Positions 7,450-15,245 of a stretch of 26,510 bases of DNA are shown here, piece after piece; the first letter of the stretch is position 1, and each line of letters starts with the position of its first letter. The notes beneath the pieces were generated by a model, which saw only the letters and a list, made by a program, of their open reading frames with translations, searched no databases and was not told the origin of the DNA. The DNA is from JBBTWV01 sp038062615. Lineage in GTDB: Bacteria; Patescibacteriota; Gracilibacteria; UBA1369; UM-FILTER-53-11. Position numbers and translations under genes: made by a program. The DNA is taken from NCBI GenBank assembly GCA_038062615.1, contig JBBTWV010000049.1, forward strand, positions 1-26,510, written 5' to 3'.

Positions 7450-7836
7450 ATGCGGAGCTTTAACAAGGTCATGCTCTACGGCAATCTCACGTCGGATCCC
7501 GAGGTGAGACCAACCAAAACGGGCACATCGTTCACCACTTTTTCCATCGCCACCAATCGCGACTGGAAAAATAAGGAAGGTGCGGTAGTTTCAGAAACGG
7601 ACTTCCACAAGGTGGTGGCGTTTGGAAAATTGGGTGAAATTGTTGGAGAATATCTCAAGAAAGGCCGCCCGGTATTAGTCTGCGGAAGGCTTACAAACCG
7701 CTCGTATACCAACAAAGAGGGGATCAAACGCTATGTTACGGAGGTTGTTTTGGATGACTTTAACTTTCTGTCATCAGGGAGAAAAAAGGCAGAGAAAAAA
7801 GAAACTCAAGAGGCAGAAGTTGAAGTGGCAGCATAG
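7450..7836 (+). CDS. ssb: Single-stranded DNA-binding protein
   Basis: This 128-aa OB-fold protein binds single-stranded DNA during replication and repair. MRSFNKVMLYGNLTSDPEVR at the N-terminus, the FSIATNRDW strand and WKN...ETDFHKVVAFGKLGEIVGEYLKKGRPVLVCGRL are classic SSB. An in-frame ATG 39 nt upstream exists (7411), but homology begins at 7450. The C-terminus ends in AEVEVAA and lacks the usual acidic DDDIPF tip that recruits partner proteins, and the linker is very short. An extended -10-like box (TG-T-TATGCT, 7412-7420) lies about 30 nt upstream. Confidence 0.95.
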   Translation: MRSFNKVMLYGNLTSDPEVRPTKTGTSFTTFSIATNRDWKNKEGAVVSETDFHKVVAFGKLGEIVGEYLKKGRPVLVCGRLTNRSYTNKEGIKRYVTEVVLDDFNFLSSGRKKAEKKETQEAEVEVAA

Positions 7837-7847
7837 GCGCTTTGAAT

Positions 7848-7890
7848 GGGCCTTGGTATACTCCAACTCAGTGTATTAAGGCCCACTGAG
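7848..7890 (+). promoter_or_regulatory. Two mutually exclusive RNA hairpins before the glycosyltransferase gene
   Basis: Hairpin A pairs 7848-7861 with 7871-7884 (14 bp with three G-U pairs, 9-nt loop). Hairpin B pairs CTCAGTG 7867-7873 with CACTGAG 7884-7890 (7 bp perfect) and ends 3 nt before the ATG at 7894. They share bases and cannot form together. Neither is followed by a U-tract, so a simple terminator is unlikely. Control of translation or message processing between ssb and the glycosyltransferase is inferred. Confidence 0.5.
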
Positions 7891-7893
7891 CCT

Positions 7894-8802
7894 ATGCGAT
7901 TTTCCATTGTCATTCCAACTCACAACCGCATTGAGAAACTCAAAAACTGTTTGAGTTCTCTCGCTGCGCAAAATTTCGACAAAACTTTGTATGAAGTTCT
8001 CGTTATTGATGACGGCAGTCAAGATGACACCCTCGCGGTTCTCAAAGATATCCAAAAAGATTTTCCAGTGCCTTTGTATTATTTCTCCCAACCGAATCAA
8101 GGCCAGGGCGTTGCCAGAAATCGTGGGATTAAAGAGGCAAACGGCGAAATTATCCTTTTTATGGGTGACGATGTTGTGGCAACCCCACAGTTGCTTGAGG
8201 CGCACGATCGCGTGCACCTTCGTCATGACGAAGAAAGTGCCGCCGTATTAGGATTTGTGACGTGGCATCCTGATTTGCAAATCACGCCGTTAATGGAGTT
8301 TATGGAGCGTGGAGGCGCCATACTTGGGCGTTTTGGTGGCCATCAGTTTGCCTATGATCTTTTAAAAGGGAAATTGACGGCAGACTATCGTTTTTTCTAT
8401 ACCGCTAACATCTCTTTGAAAAAATACATTTTGGAGCATTATAAATTTGATCCTTGGTTCTCAACATATGGATGGGAAGATATTGAACTTGGATATCGGC
8501 TTACCAAAGAGCTCAATTTAAAAATCTATTATGAACCGGTGGCGGTGGCATACCATGATCACGCGACGAACTCCACCCAGTGGGCTAACCGTATGCGTGC
8601 CATTGGAGAATCCGTTCATTTTATTCACGGAAAATATCCAGAATTATCTCTCTTCCCATCGCCCCGCAAGCGGATAGCTTTTCGTATTTTAAGCCATCCG
8701 TTAAGCCTTCGGCTTTTTAATGCACTCAATCGAAATCTCTATTATTACGCCCTCTCAAAAAAATATTTCCTGGAAGGTTTCAACCAGGCGTATAATAAGT
8801 AA
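7894..8802 (+). CDS. Family 2 glycosyltransferase
   Basis: This 302-aa protein has a GT-A fold, cytoplasmic or membrane-associated. FSIVIPTHNR opens the nucleotide-sugar-binding Rossmann half; VIDDGSQDDT holds Asp39-Asp40; LFMGDDVVA (GDD at 91-93) is the metal-binding DxD-like motif; GWEDIELGYRL (Glu195-Asp196) is the acceptor-side ED motif of processive and polysaccharide-building GT2 enzymes. The start at 7894 is chosen because the family begins directly at MRFSIVIPT; the upstream open frame passes through the hairpin region. It probably adds a sugar to a surface glycan or protein; donor and acceptor are unknown. A perfect TATAAT near its 3' end (8791-8796) probably serves the next gene. 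Confidence 0.93.
   Translation: MRFSIVIPTHNRIEKLKNCLSSLAAQNFDKTLYEVLVIDDGSQDDTLAVLKDIQKDFPVPLYYFSQPNQGQGVARNRGIKEANGEIILFMGDDVVATPQLLEAHDRVHLRHDEESAAVLGFVTWHPDLQITPLMEFMERGGAILGRFGGHQFAYDLLKGKLTADYRFFYTANISLKKYILEHYKFDPWFSTYGWEDIELGYRLTKELNLKIYYEPVAVAYHDHATNSTQWANRMRAIGESVHFIHGKYPELSLFPSPRKRIAFRILSHPLSLRLFNALNRNLYYYALSKKYFLEGFNQAYNK
8791..8796 (+). promoter_or_regulatory. -10 box for the lipoprotein gene
   Basis: A perfect TATAAT lies inside the last codons of the glycosyltransferase gene and ends 10 nt before the lipoprotein ATG at 8807, predicting a leader of only a few nucleotides. No good -35 is seen. Confidence 0.45.
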
Positions 8803-8806
8803 TGAT

Positions 8807-10177
8807 ATGTTTCGTAAAAGTTATATTCTCATTCTCATTTTGGCCTTGTTGTCGTTAACGCTGACGGGTTGTTTGCGTACGCGCGGCGGGTCTTCTGGCC
8901 CGGTGGATCTTACTTTTTATGGCCTTGATAATAGTGATGTTTTTGATCCGATTATTTCGGAGTACCAGCAATTGTATCCAGCGATCCGCATCAAATACAA
9001 GAAATTTAATGATTCCAGAGCCTTTGAAAATCTCTTAGTAAATGAAATTGCCGAAGGTGAGGGGCCGGATATTTTCTATCTCCATAACACTTGGCTTCCT
9101 CGGCATACCAAAAAAATAGTGCCATTGGTTTCTGATACACTCACACCGCGCAAATTCCCCGAGACATTCGTGAATGTTTCAAGTGAAGATTTTATTCAGC
9201 CGGATCCAACGGATGGTATTCGGAAAATTTACGCCTTGCCACTCTATGTTGATACTTTAGCCCTTTACTACAACAAACAGGATTTTGAAGAAAAGGTTCC
9301 AGAACGCGGCAAGCCAGCGGGAACTTGGGACCAGCTTAAGGAAGATGCTTTTAAATTCCAGCGCCAGGGCGAGGACGGAAAACTCCAGCATGGCGAAATT
9401 GCCTTAGGGAGAGCCGATAACATACGTTTGTCGCCAAAGATTTTTTGGAACCTACTCTTACAAGCCGGCGTAAACTTGTATGATTCCGAGTTCAAACAGG
9501 TTCAATTAACGTCCGGTGGTCAAGAATCATTTGATTACTTTTTGAGTTTTGCCGGTACACTCAACAAAAATTATTCCTGGAGTACGGATCTTGTACCTCC
9601 AGACCGTCCGCTTGCCGAAGTAGAAGCCTTTTTGTCGGGTAAGGTTTCCGCTATTTTGGCTTATTCTGACCTCTATGCTCGGCTCGAGACGGAACTTAAA
9701 AACGTAAAAACCAGAAATCCATCCGCCATAAATCTCAAAGATGTAAAAGTAGCGCCCATTCCGCAAATTGCAGAAGATGAAGCCGATTATAAGGCTTTTG
9801 CGGATTATTATGGTTTAGCAGTTTCAAGGAATTCAAAAAACGCTGCAGCGGCCTGGAGTTTCATCCAGTTTGCTACCGGCAAGAGTTCCGCCCAGGTATT
9901 CCATCAAAAAACAAAGCGTCCTACAGCTCGTCGTGACCTCATAGCCGACCAGAAAAAGGAACCCGTTACCGATGTTTTTGCCTCTCAGCTGGGTTACGCC
10001 GCAAGTTTGAGGATATTTTCAGATGAGAAGTTTGAAACCATTATTAAAGAAGCCATCCAGAATGCGGTAAATGGTCAAAATTCCCGCGATGCATTAGGCA
10101 ATGCTCAGGCCAGGATAAACGACCTCCTCAAACTAGAAGCACCATTGGGGTTGTATCCAAAACCTAAAAAGAAATAG
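8807..10177 (+). CDS. Extracellular solute-binding lipoprotein (ABC transporter family 1-like)
   Basis: This 456-aa protein starts with a lipoprotein signal peptide: MFRK, a hydrophobic core, and a lipobox LTGC with Cys22 as the expected lipid anchor. The mature part resembles family 1 sugar-binding proteins: VDLTFYGLDNSDVFDPIISEYQQ near the start, GPDIFYLHNTW in the first lobe, YALPLYVDTLALYYNK at the lobe crossing, and a late YYGLAVSRNSKNAAAAWSFIQF segment. Such proteins capture a ligand outside the membrane and deliver it to an ABC permease, but no permease or ATPase gene lies nearby. I start at ATG 8807 because the signal peptide begins there; the longer frame overlaps the upstream gene. 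The ligand is unknown. Confidence 0.9.
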   Translation: MFRKSYILILILALLSLTLTGCLRTRGGSSGPVDLTFYGLDNSDVFDPIISEYQQLYPAIRIKYKKFNDSRAFENLLVNEIAEGEGPDIFYLHNTWLPRHTKKIVPLVSDTLTPRKFPETFVNVSSEDFIQPDPTDGIRKIYALPLYVDTLALYYNKQDFEEKVPERGKPAGTWDQLKEDAFKFQRQGEDGKLQHGEIALGRADNIRLSPKIFWNLLLQAGVNLYDSEFKQVQLTSGGQESFDYFLSFAGTLNKNYSWSTDLVPPDRPLAEVEAFLSGKVSAILAYSDLYARLETELKNVKTRNPSAINLKDVKVAPIPQIAEDEADYKAFADYYGLAVSRNSKNAAAAWSFIQFATGKSSAQVFHQKTKRPTARRDLIADQKKEPVTDVFASQLGYAASLRIFSDEKFETIIKEAIQNAVNGQNSRDALGNAQARINDLLKLEAPLGLYPKPKKK

Positions 10178-10201
10178 CAGTACAGGTTCTTCAGTATGCC
10201 C

Positions 10202-11125
10202 TTAGATTTTCTCTGGAATATTTCTTTGACCTCTTAAGAATTCTTCAGCGCCCATTATTTTTTTAGATTCTGGTTGAATTTGTTTTAACGCAATCGCTCC
10301 TTTTTGTGTGCCTAGAGCCAATATCCTGTTTTCTACATTCTTCACTTCTCCTGGATACATTTTTTGTTCAATAATATCTGCCTGAACAATTTTTAGCCTC
10401 TTTTTGTTCCACAAAATAGAACAGCCAGGCCAAGGGGTATAAGCCTTTATTTTCGCTATAATACTTTGTGCTGTTTCGTGTTGAAGATCCAGAAAACCAT
10501 CCTGCTTATTTATTTTTCGACAGTAGGTAGCTTCATCTTCCTTCTGAGATGAAGCTTTAGGGTTACTATTATAATGAAGCAGCACTGATGGAGTGCATTG
10601 AGCCGCCAAGAGTGAAAGTTTATGAGCCAAACGAGGGTAATCATCTTCTGCTGAAATTTTGAGGGTTTCTTGTTGGATAACTGGGCCCAGGTCCATCTTT
10701 TTATTCATAAGAATCCAGGTAATGCCGGTGGTTTCGTCTCCATGGAGGAGACTTTCCTGAATAGGGGAGGCGCCCCGGTACCTTGGCAGGAGGGAACCAT
10801 GAATATTGATAGCTCCCAGCCTTGGAATTTTAAGAAACTCTTCCGGAATTATTTCTCCGTAGGCGACCACCAATAAGATATCTGGTTTTTCTTGGATAAT
10901 TTTTTGTTTCAGCTCCATGGTTTTTGACGGTTGATGAATAATTAATTTGTTCAATACGGCCAGCTCCTTTATAGCGGAAGTATGGCTTGTTAAGCCCCTC
11001 CCAGACTTTTGGTCCGGCCCAGTAATAACAGATAAAACTTCTATTTCTGGACTCGTAAGGAGTCCTTCAAGAATAGGTGCTCCAAATGTTCCTGTACCCA
11101 CAAAAATAATTCTTAATTTTTTCAT
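10202..11125 (-). CDS. fmt: Methionyl-tRNA formyltransferase
   Basis: This 307-aa enzyme transfers a formyl group from 10-formyl-tetrahydrofolate to initiator Met-tRNA. Motifs are clear: IIFVGTGTFGAPIL at the N-terminus, INIHGSLLPRYRGASPIQ (106-123) with the catalytic Asn107 and His109, and MDLGP with Asp145. The C-terminal domain (about 205-307) resembles the OB-like tRNA-binding domain. Length is normal. A possible -10 (TATAAG, minus strand 11142-11137) ends 11 nt before the ATG. The gene is convergent with the solute-binding lipoprotein and divergent from the DHH phosphoesterase. Confidence 0.97.
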   Translation of the reverse strand: MKKLRIIFVGTGTFGAPILEGLLTSPEIEVLSVITGPDQKSGRGLTSHTSAIKELAVLNKLIIHQPSKTMELKQKIIQEKPDILLVVAYGEIIPEEFLKIPRLGAINIHGSLLPRYRGASPIQESLLHGDETTGITWILMNKKMDLGPVIQQETLKISAEDDYPRLAHKLSLLAAQCTPSVLLHYNSNPKASSQKEDEATYCRKINKQDGFLDLQHETAQSIIAKIKAYTPWPGCSILWNKKRLKIVQADIIEQKMYPGEVKNVENRILALGTQKGAIALKQIQPESKKIMGAEEFLRGQRNIPEKI

Positions 11126-11197
11126 ACACTTATCTTCTTATACCCTGTTACTTTACGGAAAAGCCCTACCCGCTCCTAGCGTGGTACACATTTATAG

Positions 11198-11225
11198 TTG
11201 ACAAAACTCAAAATATGGTTAAAAT
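11198..11225 (+). promoter_or_regulatory. Sigma70-type promoter that sets the start of the DHH gene
   Basis: TTGACA (11198-11203) and TAAAAT (11220-11225) are separated by 16 nt. The -10 lies downstream of in-frame ATGs at 11215 and 11224 (overlapping the second), so those starts would be excluded from the transcript. The predicted transcription start falls 4-5 nt before ATG 11236. Confidence 0.65.
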
Positions 11226-11235
11226 GGTTAACTTT

Positions 11236-12192
11236 ATGGAGACACACCTCTTACAAGAAGCCGCAAACCTGTTAAAGGGAGCTCAACGCATCCTTTTAGT
11301 TTCTCATAGGCGGCCAGACGGAGATACGTTAGGAGCCACAAGTGCGCTTTCTTTGGCGCTTGCTCAAATGCAGAAAAATACCGTTCTGGCTTGTATTGAT
11401 GAAATTCCTCATCGGCTTCAATTTATTCCGCAAACCGAAAATTTTGTTCGTGAGTTTAATCTTCATGATTTCGACCTTGTGGTAATTAGCGATGCTGGTG
11501 CCGCCAAAATGACCGGCTTCCATGAAAAGTACCCCGATTTTCTCTCTAAGAAGGTTCCCATTCTCAATATTGATCATCATGCCAGCAACGAGGGCTTTGG
11601 AACTCTCAATCTCATTGATCCCAGAGCTTCTTCCGCCACCGTGGTCATTTGGCGTCTGCTTAAAGTTTTGCCGGTAACTATTACTCGTGACATGGCCCTG
11701 GGACTTCTCGCCGGTATATATAATGATACGGGTGGACTCATGCATTCCAATACCAACCAGGAAACCTTCCAGATCTCTAGTGAGTTAAGCAGGCTGGGTG
11801 TTTCGGTTTCGGATATTGTTCGCCCGCTTTTTAAGGAATCCAGTTTTTCGCAGCTCAAACTCTGGGGATATATTTTAGAAAACATGCATGTGAACGACAA
11901 AAATGTGCTTTCTTCGGTGGTTTGCAGCTCAGATTTTAAAATCATGGGCGCTCACAGCGGCGATACGGGCGGCATTGTGGACATGATGAATACCGTTCCG
12001 GGAGTGGAGTTCACGATGCTGTTAGCTGAGGATGAAGGCTGGGTTAAAGGTTCTTTGCGTACACAGCGCGATGACGTGGATCTTTCCAGCATAGCTGGCC
12101 AGTTTGGCGGAGGCGGACACAAAAAAGCATCAGGATTTAGAGTTCATGGAAGACTCGAACGACAAACCGTTTGGAAGATTGTAACTGCCTAA
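11236..12192 (+). CDS. DHH/DHHA1 phosphoesterase (NrnA-like)
   Basis: This 318-aa protein belongs to the DHH/DHHA1 family, which hydrolyses short oligonucleotides (nanoRNA), pAp or cyclic-di-AMP-derived products. The catalytic metal-binding motifs are visible: SHRRPDGDTLGA (His24, Asp28, Asp30), ISDAG, the DHH itself in NIDHHASNEG (Asp113-His114-His115), and the DHHA1 glycine-rich substrate motif GGGGHKKASGF starting at about 291. Length fits NrnA/DhhP. I use ATG 11236, because a good promoter overlaps the upstream ATGs. The next gene begins 6 nt after its stop, so the two are probably co-transcribed. Whether the substrate is nanoRNA, pAp or a cyclic dinucleotide product cannot be told. Confidence 0.93.
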   Translation: METHLLQEAANLLKGAQRILLVSHRRPDGDTLGATSALSLALAQMQKNTVLACIDEIPHRLQFIPQTENFVREFNLHDFDLVVISDAGAAKMTGFHEKYPDFLSKKVPILNIDHHASNEGFGTLNLIDPRASSATVVIWRLLKVLPVTITRDMALGLLAGIYNDTGGLMHSNTNQETFQISSELSRLGVSVSDIVRPLFKESSFSQLKLWGYILENMHVNDKNVLSSVVCSSDFKIMGAHSGDTGGIVDMMNTVPGVEFTMLLAEDEGWVKGSLRTQRDDVDLSSIAGQFGGGGHKKASGFRVHGRLERQTVWKIVTA

Positions 12193-12198
12193 AGTACA

Positions 12199-13098
12199 AT
12201 GCGAGGGATGATCCGAAAAATCTTTGCTTCCCTCACGCTCTTCGTCTTCCTCATTGTGATGCCTTCGCTTCTCATTGTTGAGAGCATCATCGTGACTTTT
12301 TTTAACGAATCATTTGTAAAAGAAAAAGTGATCCCTGAGACTTTTGTGCCGGTTGCGGATTTTTATGCGCAGCAGTTTGCGCAGGAGCCAAGTGACGCCG
12401 CTCTTTTCAGTCAGCGCATACAACAAACCTTTCCGCGTGATGTCTACCATCGTTTGATGGGTGACGTCGTTACGGCTTTTTTCCAAACACTGGGGCATAA
12501 AACTGCTTCTGGCCAGCCGATAGTCCTCGATCTTACGGTTCTACGTGCGGATTTAAAGGAAATTCTTCCGCAGGTAGTAAAAAATCTTCCCACCTGCAAT
12601 ATCTCTGAAGAAAAAAGTGAATCGTTTCGTTTTTGTAAACCCAAAAATTTTCCACCAGAAAAGAATTTCGAAGCAACGGCGGCAAGTATGATTGAAAAGG
12701 AAATTCCGCGGACATTTACGCTTGGGAAAGAAGGGGAACCACTCCGAAAGCCTTTTTATGGACTTGCGGCTGCCAAAAGATATTTAACGATTTTTACGTC
12801 CGGCACTTTTGTTATTCTCCTCGGCATTTTGGGCCTCATTATTTGGCGACCTCTCACTTCCGTACTTAAGTGGCTTGGCTCTGCGCTCATGGGATTAACC
12901 CTTATTTTGGGGGTTTTTGTAGCATCTCTGCATCGTCTCCCTGAATTACTCAATATGGAAATGCCAAAGAACCAACTGGCGCTCTTTACGTTACTTTTGG
13001 ATTATCCTCTTTGGAAGCTTGAACTTTGGGCGATTTTCCTAGGACTCTTAGGACTGATTCTGTTTCTTTTCGGAATACTTATAAAGTCGCAAAAATGA
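12199..13098 (+). CDS. Uncharacterised membrane protein with large ectodomain
   Basis: I do not recognise a family for this 299-aa protein. It has one N-terminal membrane helix (about 8-35), a soluble region (about 36-195) and three C-terminal helices (about 196-216, 223-243, 272-296). The soluble part is probably outside the cell and contains two cysteines, C133 and C146, that could form a disulfide. An alternative start at ATG 12208 would remove three residues. It follows the DHH gene by 6 nt and overlaps the next membrane protein by ATGA, so the three genes are likely one transcript. Two-sided membrane topology with a mostly helical ectodomain suggests a signalling or envelope role, but this is only a guess. 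Confidence 0.7.
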   Translation: MRGMIRKIFASLTLFVFLIVMPSLLIVESIIVTFFNESFVKEKVIPETFVPVADFYAQQFAQEPSDAALFSQRIQQTFPRDVYHRLMGDVVTAFFQTLGHKTASGQPIVLDLTVLRADLKEILPQVVKNLPTCNISEEKSESFRFCKPKNFPPEKNFEATAASMIEKEIPRTFTLGKEGEPLRKPFYGLAAAKRYLTIFTSGTFVILLGILGLIIWRPLTSVLKWLGSALMGLTLILGVFVASLHRLPELLNMEMPKNQLALFTLLLDYPLWKLELWAIFLGLLGLILFLFGILIKSQK

Positions 13099-13496
13099 AC
13101 TATCGAAAGTATCTTCTCATCACCGCGGCTCTTACCATAGTTGGTTGGACTTCTTTCGTGCTCGTGATTCTTCGACTGGACCCTTGTATTTCCCCTGGGG
13201 AGCTCACTATATGTCATTCTGTGGCACCATTAAGTCTCGCACTCTTTTTCTTGAGCGCTTTTTTTGCTTTTACCGCTACTTTTACACTCTTTGGTTTTGC
13301 TTTGCGCTTGTGGTTTCATCACGCCGAAATCTACCTGGATCATTTTTCAGTTTCTCTAAGGCAAGCCTTTCTTTTAACCTTCTGCGCCCTTGCCGCGCTC
13401 GTTTTGCTCTTGCTTCAAACTCTCACCTGGTGGACCGGGCTGCTGCTCATTCTCATTATTATTTTGGTGGAGTTGTATTTTAGCCGCGAAGCTTAG
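13095..13496 (+). CDS. Uncharacterised four-helix membrane protein
   Basis: This 133-aa protein has four predicted membrane helices (about 7-27, 45-70, 90-108, 111-129) and very little soluble sequence. The first outer loop contains two cysteines (C31 and C40), which could pair in a disulfide. The start at 13095 overlaps the upstream stop (ATGA), giving translational coupling; a longer frame from 13026 would run through the preceding gene and is unlikely. The layout resembles small partners of larger membrane proteins, and it may form a complex with the 299-aa protein before it. I recognise no family. Its stop is 3 nt from the stop of convergent lepB. Confidence 0.65.
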   Translation: MNYRKYLLITAALTIVGWTSFVLVILRLDPCISPGELTICHSVAPLSLALFFLSAFFAFTATFTLFGFALRLWFHHAEIYLDHFSVSLRQAFLLTFCALAALVLLLLQTLTWWTGLLLILIIILVELYFSREA

Positions 13497-13499
13497 CCG

Positions 13500-14210
13500 C
13501 TAATATGCCGGCTGCTGAAGAAGTCGTATTTTGGTAAATGGCCACAGCACCGTCCAAGCTTTTCCTTCAATGCGATCAATGGCCAAAAAGTGGCTGTCTG
13601 GCTCACGGCAGTCGCGATCGCTTAGCCCGCGGAAGCAGGTTCGTGAATCGGTGCTCTTTTTGCGATTATCACCCATCACAAAATACTGCCCGTCGGGGAC
13701 CTCATAGGTCGTTACGACTTGAGCGGGGATGGGATACGTTTGATTCTTATTATTTTCATTGAGATATTCCTCCGGCAGTTCCCAGCCGCTTTGGTGCTCC
13801 TTATTGAAAATATACACTCTGCCATTTTGGATTTTAACGCGCTCACCCGGAAGTCCAATGACCCGTTTAATATAAAAGTCATTCTCATTATGCGGCGGAC
13901 GGAAAACAATAATATCTCCTCTCTGCGGAGTCTTATAGCGGTTGCCAAAAAACGGATAGTATACGGCTTTATTTACGATGAGATACTCGCCAAAACCTTC
14001 TTGGCAGCTGTCCCCCAAATAATTGAGGGTGTCGCACATGGATGGGCCGTATACTTGGAATGGCGAAATCACAAACGTGCGGACGGTGTAGACCAAAACC
14101 ACCACCACGACGATATTCATGAGGAGGTCTAAGAAAAAATACAGCGTAGGCTGTTTTTCCTGGAGCCGATCCATGAAATTCCACTTTTTACCTTTCTGGG
14201 AGGAGAACAT
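13500..14210 (-). CDS. lepB: Signal peptidase I
   Basis: This 236-aa membrane serine protease removes signal peptides from secreted proteins. A membrane helix lies at about 26-46. The catalytic Ser is in GPSMCDTL (Ser57), the Lys base in DFYIKRVIGLPGE (Lys115), and the later box MGDNRKKSTDSR is conserved. About 17 residues of basic sequence precede the helix. The substrate-recognition region has an extra stretch (ELPEEYLNENN) as often seen in Gram-positive-type enzymes. It is divergent from the PH-domain gene with 20 nt between their starts. Confidence 0.96.
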   Translation of the reverse strand: MFSSQKGKKWNFMDRLQEKQPTLYFFLDLLMNIVVVVVLVYTVRTFVISPFQVYGPSMCDTLNYLGDSCQEGFGEYLIVNKAVYYPFFGNRYKTPQRGDIIVFRPPHNENDFYIKRVIGLPGERVKIQNGRVYIFNKEHQSGWELPEEYLNENNKNQTYPIPAQVVTTYEVPDGQYFVMGDNRKKSTDSRTCFRGLSDRDCREPDSHFLAIDRIEGKAWTVLWPFTKIRLLQQPAY

Positions 14211-14230
14211 GCTGATACACTTTAAGGAGA

Positions 14231-14824
14231 ATGATTCGTGATTATTTGTACCGCAGTTACTTAGGCGATGGCGAGAAGATTCTTTTTGCCATTCATCGGC
14301 ATATTTTTATGCAGATGAAGGATTTTACGAAGATTACCTTTTTTGGACTCTTTCTGCCCGTCTTTTTCTGGTGGCTTTTTCCACCCATCGTCCTTTTTGC
14401 CTCCGTGTGGCTGGGCATCGGCATCATTCGCTTTATCTACGAGTTTTTTGACTGGTATTATGACGTGTGGCTCGTTACCAACGTGAGCATTATTGAGGTG
14501 ATGTGGCAGGGATTTTTTGAAAAAAGTTCTTCCCGTATAGAGTATCACACTATTCAAGGAATTGGCTACGAGGTGAAAGGATTGATCCCTACTATTTTTA
14601 ATTATGGGACCATTGCACTGGAAAAATTTGCCGGAGTCGGGTCGAATTTTGATGGAGCGGTAAACCCCAAGCGAAAAACGGAGATGCTAACCCAAGCCCA
14701 GGATGAATTTGTGAACAACAAAAACTTCCGTGATCATCGGACTCTCCAAGGTATTCTTACGGATCTGCTACAACGCCATGTCGTTGAAAACGGCATTCCT
14801 GAAGAGGAAGAAGTCGAATCTTGA
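14231..14824 (+). CDS. Bacterial PH-domain (DUF304/YdbS-like) membrane protein
   Basis: This 197-aa protein has a soluble N-terminus, two close membrane helices (about 33-70), and then a region resembling bacterial pleckstrin-homology domains: WLVTNVSIIEVMWQGFFEKSSSRIEYHTIQGIGYEVKG and a following IFNYGTIAL segment. That order (helices, VTN strand, I/V-x-Q/E-G loop, hairpin strand) is typical of the YdbS/bPH2 family, whose function is poorly known. The tail is acidic (PEEEEVES). A Shine-Dalgarno-like AAGGAG sits only 1-2 nt before the ATG, too close to be ideal. The following gene starts 10 nt downstream, and coaE follows, so this is the head of a three-gene unit. Confidence 0.75.
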   Translation: MIRDYLYRSYLGDGEKILFAIHRHIFMQMKDFTKITFFGLFLPVFFWWLFPPIVLFASVWLGIGIIRFIYEFFDWYYDVWLVTNVSIIEVMWQGFFEKSSSRIEYHTIQGIGYEVKGLIPTIFNYGTIALEKFAGVGSNFDGAVNPKRKTEMLTQAQDEFVNNKNFRDHRTLQGILTDLLQRHVVENGIPEEEEVES

Positions 14825-14834
14825 CGTTCTTTTT

Positions 14835-15245
14835 ATGTCTCCACTTATTATTTTTGCGGTGAGCGCTGTCCTTTTTCTCATTTTGGTTGAGGGATACATT
14901 GTTTTTCGCCGTAAAAAGAAGTTTTCACTGCGCGATTTGTCGCTCGTCCTTTTGGAATGGGATTCTATTCGTTCAAAGTCTGGCAGAGATCCCAAGCACG
15001 CGCTTATTGAGGCCGACCGACTTTTGGACTATGTTCTTAAAAAGAGGGGATACACGGGCTCTCTGGGTGAAAAAATGAAGAAAGCCGAAAAGGTTTTTAG
15101 CAGGAAGGATGATATTTGGAACGCGCACCGTTTACGCAATCGCGCGGTGCATGAGATGGGTTTTGATATTACAGTTCACGAAGCTCAAAAAGCACTTTCT
15201 TCTTTTAAACAAGCCCTATGGGATCTGGGGATAAAGTTCAGGTAA
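14835..15245 (+). CDS. Small membrane-anchored protein with HEPN-like R-x4-H motif
   Basis: This 136-aa protein has an N-terminal membrane helix (about 3-24), a basic stretch (RRKKK), then a mostly helical soluble domain. That domain ends with HRLRNRAVHEMGFDIT, a R-N-x-x-V-H pattern like the R-x4-6-H motif of HEPN domains (helical RNases and nucleotidyltransferase partners). Only that motif supports the resemblance. The start at 14835 is preferred because the helix begins there; the longer frame overlaps the PH gene. The last 28 nt overlap coaE. I cannot name a function. Confidence 0.7.
   Translation: MSPLIIFAVSAVLFLILVEGYIVFRRKKKFSLRDLSLVLLEWDSIRSKSGRDPKHALIEADRLLDYVLKKRGYTGSLGEKMKKAEKVFSRKDDIWNAHRLRNRAVHEMGFDITVHEAQKALSSFKQALWDLGIKFR

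Noticed and set aside
11215..11235. Upstream ATG starts (11215, 11224) for the DHH gene
   Set aside because: A TTGACA-N16-TAAAAT promoter covers them, so they would not be on the transcript; ATG 11236 follows the predicted start.
13719..14132. 137-aa plus-strand open frame
   Set aside because: It is antisense to lepB, whose catalytic Ser and Lys motifs are clear; no family features.
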